A DNA stretch of 64,000 bases, taken from positions 60,375,637 to 60,439,636 of the forward strand of contig NC_052504.1 of NCBI RefSeq assembly GCF_014356525.2, written 5' to 3'. Origin of the DNA: Nilaparvata lugens. Lineage: Eukaryota; Arthropoda; Insecta; Hemiptera; Delphacidae. A model generated the notes under the pieces. The model saw only the letters and a list, made by a program, of their open reading frames with translations. It did no database searches and was not told where the DNA came from. Of the stretch, positions 11,438-21,949 are shown piece after piece. Both the position numbers and the translations under genes were made by a program. How positions within the stretch are numbered: position 1 is the first letter of the stretch; each line of letters starts with the position of its first letter.

Positions 11438-12746
11438 TAGTCCAGGCAATGGATGCTCAAAAAAGGGTATAGAGGGGAATGTTTGGAAGACAATTTCTTA
11501 CCGCAGTTCTGTTTAGGGTATTTAAGGAGGTAAATATAGAAAAGTGCAATTTTCATTGCTGCAACAAGTGTTCACTCAGCGGTTCCACACCTTCAACAGA
11601 GGAGATAAAGATGCACACTTTTGGCATGTTCACCTACTAACTGGTCCAAATTAAGCTGCAAAGTCAAAAATTGTTTCACAGACACCCCCCTTCAAATGTG
11701 ATTTTCAAACGATCAATTGTTGCAGCAATGAAAATTTCACCCCCTACATTGAAGCTGCTATAACAATGAAAGGAAAACTTGGAATAGTGAAATAATGCAT
11801 CATTTCAAAGAGAATTCAATGCTCTATAAGCATCAGTTTTTATGATGCATTGTTGGAGAGTTATAAGCCCTGAAAGAGCAAAACATTGGATGAAAACCTG
11901 TCATTTTAACAATTACACACCTTCAAGAGCGAATATCTTGGTAACTGTTTGGAATATCACAAAATTCCAGCAAACAAAAAGTGTAGAGAATTTATTAAGC
12001 TTCATTTTTGAATAGTTAGTTATGTCAGTTGAAACATTGTTCTCAAGATAAGAGCGTGGGAGCAAAACGCTTAAAATGCAATTTTCAAACCACCCTCATC
12101 CCTTTACCACATGAGTTAGGAATTTTGATATGTTCTTCTCGTAACTAGTCTTAACAAAGCTGCAAAGTCAAAAATTGTGTCTAAAACATTCCCTCCAAAT
12201 TCCTTTGTCAATTGGTCTATTGTTGAAAAAATGGAGATTTCACAATCAACACTAATGCTGCTGCAACAGTTATAGGGAAATGCGTATAAGTGTGAAATTA
12301 TATATCAAATTGAAGACAATTCAATGCGTTATAAGCTCATAATCAGCATGAATTTTTCCCATCGATTTTTAAAAAGTTATAAGAGCAAAAATTGAAATAT
12401 ATTGGAGGCAAACATGTTTTTTCAAAAATGTTACACCTTCAAGAGAGGATATATCGAAAACTAGAGAAGATACCGCATAGAAAAAGTTGTGAGATGAATA
12501 TTGTAAGAAATTATGTAAGCTTAAATTTTGTAAATAACAATTATGTACGTAAGATTCATAGTTTTAGATTTATATGCGAGAAACCAAAAAATGGTACCTT
12601 TGAACCACCCACACCCCCTTAGCACATGGGGTAGGTGTGGGGACTTTTGATATGTTTACCTCCTTACTACCCTAAACAGAACTGTAGGGTCAAAAATTAT
12701 TGTCTTCCAAACATTCCCCTTTATAGCCTTTTCTTGACTGGACTAT
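11438..12746 (+). mobile_element. 1.3-kb nonautonomous TIR element T, copy 1
   Basis: The ends are inverted: TAGTCCAGGCAATGGATGCT at the left, and TTTTCTTGACTGGACTATA at the right. Next to the ends, GGGGAATGTTTGGAAGACAA is mirrored by TTGTCTTCCAAACATTCCCC. The interior repeats phrases such as CACACCTTCAAGAG and AGTTATAAG but has no long coding frame. Two further copies (20156-20575 partial, 21950-23036) have the same orientation. It is inserted in the segmental duplication at a TA-rich site. Confidence 0.75.
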
Positions 12747-13209
12747 AAGAACGGAATGTTCATTAACTTGCTGTATACATAAGTGCCTGAGTAACTGAGT
12801 AGAGGAGGTTTTATTTCTGACGTATTAAAAGTGGCCTTCAGATGTTTTCATCAACAATTAATTTCTGTCACATTCCAGGATTTGACTGTGTATAACCACT
12901 TACCTGTATAGAATGGAGAAAAGTTACCTTAGCTTAAAGAAAGACCTCTATGACTTCGCCTGTATTCAGGCATTATAAAGTAGGTCTACCTGAATTTTGT
13001 TACTGTAAAATCTAATGGATAAGAAACATTTTTTTGGCATTTGTAGTGTCTTATATCTCACTATAAAATGAATGCTCTATGTGAGAGGAAAACTCTTCAA
13101 CAAATCTCATAGTAGAATAGTTTAATGAAGGCGGCTGAATCAGACAAGGGTCTGATCAAAAGATTTACACTCATGAAGTTGGAAGTGTTCTTTTAGAACA
13201 CTTAGCAAC
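12747..13209. other. End of segmental duplication, then no gene recognised
   Basis: The first 45 bp or so match 10150-10200. The remainder is AT-rich without a recognisable feature. Confidence 0.5.
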
Positions 13210-13214
13210 TCTTT

Positions 13215-13410
13215 AGAAACTCGCGCTCGGCAGGGGGCTTCGCCCCCTGCACCCCCAATAGGGTGGGTTAGCAGCCTCCGCGCTTCGCGCTCCGGCTGGG
13301 AGGCAGGCTTCGCCCGCCCAATTGTCTTTTGTGACTATATAGTGTTGGGTAGCAGGCTCCGCGTTTCGCGCTCCGGCTGGGATGCGGGCTCCGCCCGCAC
13401 AATTGTCTTC
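13215..13410. repeat. GC-rich hairpin-forming repeats
   Basis: An abrupt GC-rich island contains the perfect palindrome CAGGGGGCTTCGCCCCCTG and two copies of a unit built on CGCTTCGCGCTCCGGCTGGG then CCCGCCCAATTGTC / CCCGCACAATTGTC. Its base composition is unlike everything around it. Frames through it are repetitive and not convincing as protein. Confidence 0.75.
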
Positions 13411-13530
13411 TTCTCCTCCTCCTTCCTCTTCTTTTTCTTCAATAATTAGATCACAGCTGCTGGTCAGTAAACAACTTGGAATGATGCCAGGAAAGGCGCG
13501 ACACGTTACAAAGATCTCACACACACACAG

Positions 13531-14105
13531 TTTTCGATGAAAACTCAATTTGAATTTGGTTGAAATTTAGCTATGGCTATTAACTTAACTTGGCGAGCTG
13601 AACAAAAAAGCTTGAAATAAATTTTTTGTGGGAAACAAATTTAAATGTGTCCCAAATATTTGGGCGAGTACAGGGGTGCCGGGGGGAAAAATTTGGAAGG
13701 TCTGGAGGTTTTCCCGTAGCCTCCAGTGTAGTATGCAACAGATTTGGTATTCAGTTTTCACAGCGATCTTATAGTTTTGGCTGGGAATTTTTCGTATTTG
13801 GGAAAACTTCAAATTTTCGATGAAAACTCAATTTCCCGGGTCCCCATTTGAATTCGGTTGAAATTGAACTATGGCTATAGGCTTATCTCCGGGGGCTGAA
13901 CAAAAAAGCTTTTATCGAATTTTCTGTGCGATGCTGATTTCAAATGTCGAAAAAATTTGGTGGTCTCTAGGGGGCCAGGAGGTGAAATTTTCGTGATTTG
14001 GAGGTTTTCCCATAGCCTCCAGTACGTTCCCTAATTGATTTCGAGGTTGTTTGTCCGTGACAATCAGCCGTATTGGCTGTGAATTTCTTGTCTATGTGGC
14101 TTTAA
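13531..14105 (+). repeat. Two diverged tandem units of about 285 bp
   Basis: TTTCGATGAAAACTCAATTT, GAACTATGGCTAT, CTGAACAAAAAAGCTT and GAGGTTTTCCC(G/A)TAGCCTCC recur in the same order at 13531 onward and 13811 onward. The short apparent frames are in different phases in the two units. Confidence 0.75.
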
Positions 14106-15148
14106 TATAATAAAGATTGGCAACTTCAATATAATAAGATTTAGTACTCTTATATACAATAAAGTTAACTCCACCCACAAAGAGCATTTGGACAAAATGT
14201 TATTCAATTTAACAAGTATAGCATAGCAACAGACATCATCATCAGTGGATTATATGATGTTTGTAGATTAAACATAGAGCATTTGTCATGATGTCCCTAG
14301 TATTCAAGTTTTATAGTCTACTTTCAAGTTTTGGAGAAGCCATTCTTGGCATTCACCACTGAACCGGCATCCACTTTGCATTCATGATAATAAATGTTAG
14401 CATCTTGTATAAGTCGTGATATACTGCTCTTGGAATACAATTTTGATGCAATTAATGTCACAAATGTTGGTGGCTGCCAAGATAAAAGAAAATTATATTA
14501 AATTTCTGGTACTGATATCAATTTATTTTTTCAGATCAGGCTACTGAGGACAGTGGATAAAATTGATATATGGTGTTTTGTTACCATGATATGGAGGGTA
14601 ATGGTGGATGAGTGTGGGATGACACTAACAGGACAATAAGAATCGCGTTTGAGGGAACTGAAATGCATTCTAAGCTAGTATTTCATCTTAGCCAAGTATT
14701 CAAGTTTATGAAACTACTGTCTGTAAGACAGGTATTACGATGTAAGCAAATACAGTTGTAGCAAATAATATTATATCTTTGATAAATAAAATTAATTTGA
14801 ATTTATTCGAATTTGTTATTGATTATTACTATCCTATTCCATTCTAGCACCTCCTGTGTGAATTTATAATTTACAAAAGTAATATATTCTGATTTTTGTA
14901 AACAATACCTTGACAGAAATGAAAATACATTTGAAAGCTTAAAAAATATATTGGAAATTTGAATTTTCAAAATGTATTCTGAGTTTTCTAAAAGAAAGTT
15001 TAAAAGTTAATTATACTCTGGATCTGTCTTTTTGTATCTCTCATATTTCTATGATGAGACAGAAATTTTTTTGTTGCAATAAGACATTTTACAATGCATG
15101 CTCAATATCAAATAATAAATAATGTTGAAAGTTGAGAAATACAATCAG
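14106..15148. other. No gene recognised
   Basis: AT-rich. No conserved coding sequence or clear repeat structure was seen. Confidence 0.4.
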
Positions 15149-15276
15149 GGGCCTGTTTCATAAAAATTTAGAAGTCCTGTAATACAGGAACAGCTGATTT
15201 TATCAGCTGTATTGAGCATGTAATTGGAATGGTGATCCTGTATTACGTGCCTTATAAGTTTTATGAAACAGGGCCC
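15149..15276. mobile_element. Palindromic MITE with GGCCTGTTTCATAAAA ends
   Basis: The left GGGCCTGTTTCATAAAAATT and right TTTTATGAAACAGGGCCC are inverted. The inner phrases TCCTGTAATACAGGA and TCCTGTATTACGTG continue the fold. Non-coding. Confidence 0.85.
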
Positions 15277-15359
15277 AGGTTTCACTGAGTAATAAAATAA
15301 ATAAACAATTGCAATGATTTATTGACGAGCGTTAGCGAGTTCTCACCTTTGACTTACTG

Positions 15360-15790
15360 AAGGCCAAAGTCGTTGTCCATCTGTTTGTATGTCCTACAAT
15401 AACATTAGAGAGAATTGATCAATCAGCTTCAAATGTTGAACACGTATTCTTTGAACCTTTTTACAGGTCAAGTTCGTTGGACAGCAGAGTTCACTAAGGC
15501 CCGCCGCAAAGTAGACCCACGCTAATCCACGAAAAGCAACCCACGCCGTGGGATGTTTTGTAAACCATTGATAGGCTTCTCTAGACATCTGTGTAACACA
15601 TGCAATGAATAATCACTTGTCAGCTGATTGATTATGAATAATTTTATAGCAATGGTTTAAAAAACATTCCACAGCGTGGGTTACTTTTCGTGGATTAACG
15701 TGGGTCTACTTTGCGGCGGACCTAACTCCATCGTCCTTTTTCAGGATATACAAATAACATTGAAAGTGCTTAAGAAGAAAAATTTGTTTC
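15360..15790 (+). repeat. Interspersed repeat R, copy 2
   Basis: Matches the reverse complement of 5700-5920 on both sides of an inserted MITE at 15498-15722. The left part ends near CAAGTTCGTTG and the right part resumes at the TCCTTTTTCAGGATATA phrase. Confidence 0.7.
15498..15722. mobile_element. 225-bp MITE with TAA target duplication
   Basis: Long terminal inverted repeats, GGCCCGCCGCAAAGTAGACC at the left and the reverse complement of GGTCCGCCGCAAAGTAGACC at the right, extend over about 60 bp. TAA flanks both ends (15495-15497, 15723-15725). It is nested in repeat R. The duplication size suggests PIF/Harbinger. Confidence 0.9.
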
Positions 15791-16689
15791 GATTTTTTTA
15801 TCATTCAGTCAGCTGGAATTAATTAGATGCTATTCATGTAATTTTTCAATTCATTTAAAAAATCTGATGCTATTTGGCAGGCTGGTATCACACTGACTGT
15901 CCTTTATGCGCCGACACATGATTTCAGCTGAATAATACTCAACATAATTATTTCATTTATAAGTTCTATATTAATGTTAACGTCTGTCTGCCTGTCTATT
16001 GACTGGGTAAATACGCGTAATTGATAATACTAATTGTGATAGCAGTTGCTATGACATTGACAAATTTTCTATGACAATTTTTTTTTTGTTCAGTGTTAAA
16101 ATTGTGAGTAGAGCTACTATTAGTGTTTACTAACACTCGATTATTCAATGTAGGTACCCATATATTTCATTTTTGTATCACTAGTAGTTCTGTGAACAGT
16201 AGACCTCGCGCAGTCATAACGACGTCCCAAACCATAAGCAAATCCACACTGATACACTAACTATTTATTATTTGATCAGATCATGCTTACACAAGATTTA
16301 ATTAACATATAACGCTTTCCAGAATTTAGCGCGAGAAAACCAGAAGACATCTAGGCGCCCAGACGAGCTGTTATAAGTTCTTTGCATCCTATTATTTAAT
16401 AGTGCATAAAAATTGTATTCAATGAGGCATGCAATTATAGTCTACACAGATGCTAATTTTTTACCAAGTTACATAGAGATATTGAATTGCATGCGTCATG
16501 GCATGCAATTTATAGTCAACTCGACAGCTGATTTATGATGAAAAATTCTATAGTCTGATTTTCACTGAAGGAGGCTCCTTTTTCCTTTTATTTTATCCTT
16601 GAAATGTAAAATTTCCAAAAAACCTTGTATATACGTCGACGCGCAATTTAAAAAGGAACATAAATATACCTGTCAAATTTCATGAAAAT
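15791..16689. other. No gene recognised
   Basis: AT-rich. It includes the phrase CTAGTAGTTCTGTGAACAGT (about 16183), the reverse complement of a phrase near 1770. Confidence 0.4.
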
Positions 16690-16805
16690 CTATTACCGCG
16701 TTTCGCCGTAAATGCGCAATATATATAAACATTTAAACATTAAGAGAAATGCCAAACCGTCGACTTGAATCTTAGACCTCACTTCGCTCGATCAATTAAT
16801 TATTA
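16690..16805 (+). repeat. Interspersed repeat, copy 1 of 2
   Basis: TTTCGCCGTAAATGCGCAAT, AAACCGTCGACTTGAATCTT and GACCTCACTTCGCTCGATCA recur in order at 17638-17745 with scattered differences. Non-coding. Confidence 0.65.
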
Positions 16806-17490
16806 GTATTATCTTTAATGTTGAGATCATTGAAACGTTTTCAGATATATGTGCAGGTTTTGTCATTAATTTTCTTTTTAAATTCTGTATCGAAATCATG
16901 TATCATATGACCACGTTCCTATTTGAAAAATGAAGTTGGATGAGTATAGTTTTGAAGCGATAGAAAGTAGTTTTTTTTCAATTGGAATAGGATCCCCATG
17001 GAACCTAATGTCATATCATACTACTTGTAAAAGAGATATTTAACTGTTTCCATAATAATTCTCATTAAATCAGGGTATAATTACAAATTGCGGATTTCAG
17101 AGATCAATACAACAGTTCATGAGCGAGTTCTATAACCCAGGGGTCACTAGTTATTCTATTAAAAAACAAATCAACTGTCAGCTGGATTATAAATTACATT
17201 CAATATTATATAAATACGAGTAGCCCTTACAAAGAAAGCAAGTAGGTAATATTGGAGTATGGAGAAAATTCTTCTACTCTCATAATATTATTATCCTGAA
17301 GAAAACACAAATTGAGTCAGCTGTATTTCGTCTATTTTTGCAAATTGGTTTTTAATGCCTAAGGGCATTAAGGACCGGTTTCCGAGCTCGAGATTTAGTT
17401 AAGTTCTATACTTTAAACAGCTGGAGTTGGAAAATTTGCTTGCCAAAATGGGACATAGTCCACGTTCAAATTAAATTTTCCAAAAACTAG

Positions 17491-17617
17491 AAAGCCGGTC
17501 AAGTTTTAATTGTGATTAATTCCACGAGAACCAATCAGAGAAGCCGTCTCATCAAAAAGGTCTTCTCTGATTGGTTCTCGTGAAATTAATCACGGTTAAA
17601 ATTTAACCGGATTTTGT
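17491..17617. mobile_element. Palindromic MITE, copy 2
   Basis: The same family as 1349-1480. The left arm begins AAAGCCGGTCAAGTTTTAAT and the right arm ends AAAATTTAACCGGATTTTGT. The central stem GAGAACCAATCAGAGAAG / CTTCTCTGATTGGTTCTC is nearly perfect. Confidence 0.85.
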
Positions 17618-17637
17618 GCAACCAGGCTGTAAATACA

Positions 17638-17745
17638 GTGTTTCGCTGTAAATGCGGAACACACATCAAGAGAAAAGCAAAACTGTCAACTTGAATCTTG
17701 GACCTCGCTTTGCTCGGTCAATGAATAATATTTTATAGTCTCATT
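17638..17745 (+). repeat. Interspersed repeat, copy 2 of 2
   Basis: Matches 16690-16805 (TTTCGCTGTAAATGCGGAA ... GACCTCGCTTTGCTCGGTCA). It directly follows the palindromic MITE. Confidence 0.65.
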
Positions 17746-18529
17746 ATTTCTTTGATCAGAAGTAGATGATGTATATCGCGATATTGGAGTATGAAGGGTT
17801 TCACTAAAATTACTATTGCCCAGGTCAGTAAAATAATTGAAAACGTGAATCTTTTGCTTTGATTGTTTTCTATTATAAATATGGCAACAGGAATTTATTT
17901 TGGTTGTTTCTCCATAAAAGTTTTTTATTGATACTACTAGTCTATATATAAATAATATTTTTTATTGATTATTAAATACTATTTATATATCATTAAATAT
18001 TATTTATTACCCCGTCACATTATATTATGATGAAGTGGGGTATCATTTTTTTAAGAATGTGCAAAAATATTACGGTAGGCCAAAAACTTTTTTCTGATTA
18101 TTACTTTTGTGAGATAATGGAATAAGTAGGTAATCAATAATATTAAATATAAATAAAAATACAGAAATTGAGTTATTTTAAACGAATAAGTTTTTCAAAA
18201 ATTAATATTCTTTTGAGAAAAATTCTCTATTCAAAAATACCATGAAGAAAATATCCATGTACATTTACTGAATCAATTTACTGAATCATTGCTCGTACTG
18301 TATATGTCCAACTACATTTTCTATTTCACTTGTGGCTTCAGATCCATTGTGCATTATGATCACTTGACCTAAGTTTGCAGGTTAAATAATGAAAAAATGA
18401 ATTCTTTATCTGACATTGCAATTGGATTATAGTAATGTTGTTTATCCAAGTTGATAAACATTTGGGAAATATTTTGAAAAGATATTAGGGAAATATTTTG
18501 GGACTGTGACATGATACACACCACACACC
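17746..18529. other. No gene recognised
   Basis: Very AT-rich. No coding signal. Confidence 0.4.
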
Positions 18530-19010
18530 TGAAAATAAACTATTCATTATTTTTAGAATTTTCTAAATATTATTATTACTGTATTTTTGTTTTGTAGTTT
18601 TTATTCATTTTTATAATGAAACTTTTTCTGAATGTTTCTTTCAAATTTTGATGATTGTAATTTCACACTACTTTGCAAGAATTCATTAGAAGTAAAATGA
18701 TGACATGCTGAACTTCTGAAAGCAAACTATTTCTTTTTTTCAATTCTTTATATTATTATTGTATACAATTTTTGTTTTGTCGTTTATATTATGAGAATCT
18801 CACTACATGTTTCTTACAAATTTTGATGATTGTAATTTTACATACTGCATTGACTTATTGATTTAATAAAAAAATATGAACATCTGAAAACAAACTACCG
18901 TATTTCCTTCTTTGAATTTTTATATTATTGCATATAATTTTTGTTCTGTCGTTTCTATTATGGAACTCTTCATAAATTTGTTTCTTACAAATTTTGATGA
19001 TTGTAATTTT
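18530..19010 (+). repeat. Three diverged tandem units of about 190 bp
   Basis: Each unit carries CTGAAA(A/G)(C/T)AAACTA, a TATTATT run, TTTTTGTTTTGT(A/C)GTTT and TTTCTTACAAATTTTGATGA (variant in unit 1) followed by TTGTAATTT. No coding frame is conserved between units. Confidence 0.75.
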
Positions 19011-19129
19011 ATGCCTTGGTACACGAAGATCACTGTCATTATAGACTATAGGCTAATCTATGATATTAATCCTTTCAAAATCTTTAATATTAAATAATCT
19101 ATTTAATCCTAAAAATACAACAGGGGCTA

Positions 19130-19330
19130 CGCGTAACCCCAGACCATTTTCTGACCTCCGTCTTTCAGATGAGATGATAAGTCGTCGGTCCCGACTACCT
19201 GAGAAGTATTCGTCATCTCTCATCATTATCCATCACTCATTACCCATGCACAAGCCAAAGAACTTATGTCGGCATACTCATTACCCACGCACAAGCCAAA
19301 GAACGTATGTCGGCATCACTCTCAGTATTA
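19130..19330 (+). repeat. Probable LINE 3' UTR fragment with 41-bp direct repeats
   Basis: CTCATTACCCATGCACAAGC ... CTTATGTCGGCAT (19237) is repeated as CTCATTACCCACGCACAAGC ... CGTATGTCGGCAT (19277). Upstream phrases GACCTCCGTCTTTCAGATGA and AAGTCGTCGGTCCCGACTAC resemble a LINE 3' UTR. The assignment is inferred. Confidence 0.5.
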
Positions 19331-19499
19331 TTATATCAAAAATCAGCTGTGATTTCGGACTCTGAATTTAATTAAAAGTGAAGCAACATAACCTACCTTT
19401 TAGACCTTGGCTTACTACTATCAAAATTCGAAAAGGAAACAGTTTTAAGCTATGGCCTGTTGGTCCTTTTCTAATCATTTATTTGATTTGTACATTGGT

Positions 19500-20120
19500 T
19501 AATGTAAATAAATAAATAAATATTTTGGCTGTCGTAAACTTGTAGATCTGGGATCTTTTGTATTCCAGTGCTCTATTATATCCAATGTCGTAATAAAAAA
19601 CAATATTCAAAAACTTTAGGCAGTATCACAGTTCAGCAAAGCTCTCACTAAAGAAATCCTCCAACTGGTAGAAGCTCCTTATAATGAGCCACCGTGACAA
19701 CGTGATCCTAAATACATTTACAGGGCTCGCCCTAACTGAGTCTGGCAAACAGTTAAACATTCGCACAGCCAACACTGGGAAACTATACTTCACTCTTGAC
19801 AGGCGACAGCGCGGCACATCCAAGTTGACCCTCCCTTGACTTCCATGTGAATGCACTCCCTCTCTTCTGGTGTATGTGTAGATGTTTTTCCTGACATGTA
19901 GGATCGATGACAGTATGTAGAGGCCATATACTGTATGGATACCCAAACGCTGAAATATGGGCTGGCAGTGTGCATCATACTCACTACAGTCATTACACGG
20001 AGTGCCTACTTCTGGAGCAGGAGAATGTTCCTCACATGCGCCGAGTGCCCCCATATCAAGATGCCGTACTGTGGCTGGCAAATACCGCATGGTACAACAT
20101 CAGCAAACGATCAACAGTGA
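19500..20120 (-). pseudogene. Jockey-type LINE reverse transcriptase C-terminus
   Basis: The frame 20090-19626 contains the C-terminal signature of jockey-clade ORF2 proteins. 'FQRLGIHTVYGLYILSSI' is followed by 'YTRREGVHSHGSQGR', 'VPRCRLSRVKYSFPVLAVRM' and 'FNCLPDSVRASP'. An (AAAT)n tail on the minus strand near 19505-19525 marks the 3' end. No palm or endonuclease domain is present, so this is a 5'-truncated copy. Confidence 0.75.
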
Positions 20121-20155
20121 GCAGCCCCCTCATTTTCCGGAGCTGATAAACTACT

Positions 20156-20575
20156 CTAGAAAGCCTTTTGGAAACTTTCCCATCGATGTTTTAAAAGTTA
20201 TAAGAACAAAAATAGAAAAAAAAACTGGTGGCAAACATGTTTTTTCAAAAATGGCACACCTTCAAGAGCGGATATATCGAAAACTAAGTTTAGAGGAGAT
20301 ATAAAAAGTTGTAGGATGAATATTGTAGGAAATTATGTACGGTAAGATTTAATTTGGTATATTACAGTCAAGTCCTTAAGATACATAGTTTTTGAGTTTT
20401 ATGCGAGAAACCAAAAAATGGTACTTTTAAACCACCCCCACCCCCTTAGCACAGGGGGTAGGGGTGGGGACTTTTGATATGTTTACCTCCTTACTACCCT
20501 AAACAGAACTGCGGGGTCTAAAATTGTTTTTCCAACTATTCCCTCTATAACCTTTCCTTGACTGGACTATTAACT
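20156..20575 (+). mobile_element. TIR element T, partial copy 3 (right part only)
   Basis: Matches the right third of 11438-12746: CCATCGATGTTTTAAAAGTT, the GAGAAACCAAAAAATGGTAC phrase, the A-to-C-rich CACCCCCACCCCCTTAGCAC phrase and the terminal CTTGACTGGACTATTA. The left two thirds are absent. Confidence 0.75.
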
Positions 20576-20577
20576 CA

Positions 20578-21030
20578 CATTTTTGTAAATATTTCAATGG
20601 CTGAGCCTTCTTTCTTTTCAATCCAGAATGAAGTCCAGAGACTGTAGATACTATAGTCTGGGCAAAAATGTACTAAAAAAGAAACTCCGTTGTCATTTTT
20701 GGGTAACAACCGTAGAAGCTGTCACAATTCCTTCGTTAGGACTAGTAAAATGAGGAACACAAAGATGATAAGTCGAAATCATAGGCAAACCACTCGAAAA
20801 CAAGATGGCCGCCAAAATTTTAAGGGTTCTATTTCAGGGGTTTGTCTGTGATTTCGACTTAACCTATATTTGTGTTCCTCATTATACTAGTCCTAACGAA
20901 GAAACTGTGACAGCTTCCTCGGTTGTTACCCAAAAATGACCACAAAAGGACATCTACCCAAAACTATTAAACTGTATAGTTAGGTTGAGGAAGGCGACTC
21001 AGCCACTAATATTTCCAAAAATATAAGTAA
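20578..21030. mobile_element. Nested palindromic MITE
   Basis: The outer arms, CATTTTTGTAAATATTTCAA plus TGGCTGAGCC at the left and GGCGACTCAGCCACTAATAT plus TTCC at the right, enclose a longer inner inverted repeat at about 20686-20948. The inner arms are GTCATTTTTGGGTAACAACC with AATTCCTTCGTTAGGACTAG and their mirror images. The structure is either one element with a broken arm or one element inside another. Confidence 0.75.
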
Positions 21031-21167
21031 TAGTTTCTTCATGTTCTTAATATTCAAATTGTGCTCTATCCTTATTCAATATCAATGTATGTAATCAATA
21101 TCAATAAATTCATATACATTGAATAAAATTAAAATCAATATTTTAAAGTATTGATAATCTTTTTCAG

Positions 21168-21352
21168 GAGGCTACTTGACATCATTGGGCAGACGAAAAA
21201 TACTCTTGACATATGTATTTACATTTTTACTTATCAAGAGTTATATCAGAAGTTGATTGATCTATTCGACTCAGGAGTGAAGATAAGAATCATTATGGAT
21301 AACGAAATGTCATCAACCAATGGCTCTAAGTTGGAACAACTTTTAGAGAAAG
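21168..21352 (+). CDS. zuc: Zucchini/PLD6-like nuclease, middle exon
   Basis: A 185-nt exon between TTTTTCAG and GTATGT. It encodes 61 whole codons starting RLLDIIGQTKNTLDICIYIF, continuing with an 'ELYQKLIDLF' helix and a 'GVKIRIIMDNEM' strand, and ending EQLLEKG. This is the N-terminal alpha/beta half of a single-HKD phospholipase D domain. In PLD6/zucchini it precedes the catalytic strand and acts as an endonuclease in piRNA biogenesis on the mitochondrial outer membrane. Entry phase 2 matches the exon at 11222. Exit phase 1 matches the exon at 50977, where the split glycine codon is completed. No lesion is seen. Functional assignment rests on the family fold. The subcellular role is taken from the family. 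Confidence 0.85.
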
Positions 21353-21429
21353 GTATGTCAAATACAGTATAAAGAGATATATGATTATTTTATCGATGAT
21401 AATAATAATGATTATATGATGTGATTAGA

Positions 21430-21627
21430 ACGTACCTGATATAATATCGGGGCACCGAGGTTCACTCCAGAGTACAAAAGCATAGAAGCATAAAATAATA
21501 GTTTATATTCATTTATTGATACACAGAACACAATTCTTCCAATTAATTGGGGAAGGACCAACAGGCACAGACCAAAACTGTTTCTTCTCCGAATTTTAAT
21601 GCATACACTATAAATACGGTAGTCCAA
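21430..21627 (-). repeat. LINE 3' end, inverted copy
   Basis: The reverse complement matches 23075-23260: GGACTACCGTATTTATAGTG, GCCTGTTGGTCCTTC(T/C)CCAA, an ATAAATGAATATAAA tail and CTCGGTGCCCC(A/G)ATATT. The two lie as inverted copies on either side of element T copy 2. Confidence 0.7.
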
Positions 21628-21949
21628 AAATCACTCACTAATCACTTAAAACTGTAAAATAATGATTAACTTAGATAATTTTGATATAGGTGCTTCAATT
21701 TAAATGAAAAAATAATGGATCTTGAATAAAATCATATCATTGGTCATGTCAACAAATCAGATATGGTTGATCAAGTTGGTTTATCTGATTGTCAGATAAT
21801 ACTTCTCATGAGATCCGCTGATATATTGCTACTACCAAAGTAAGTGCATTTTACTTCAAAGTTCAATTTTAACAGTGAAAAAGTATGGATATGCAACAGA
21901 GTATTGCAATAGTTCAACAGCTGAACATAATTCTGTCTCTCTCCCACAA

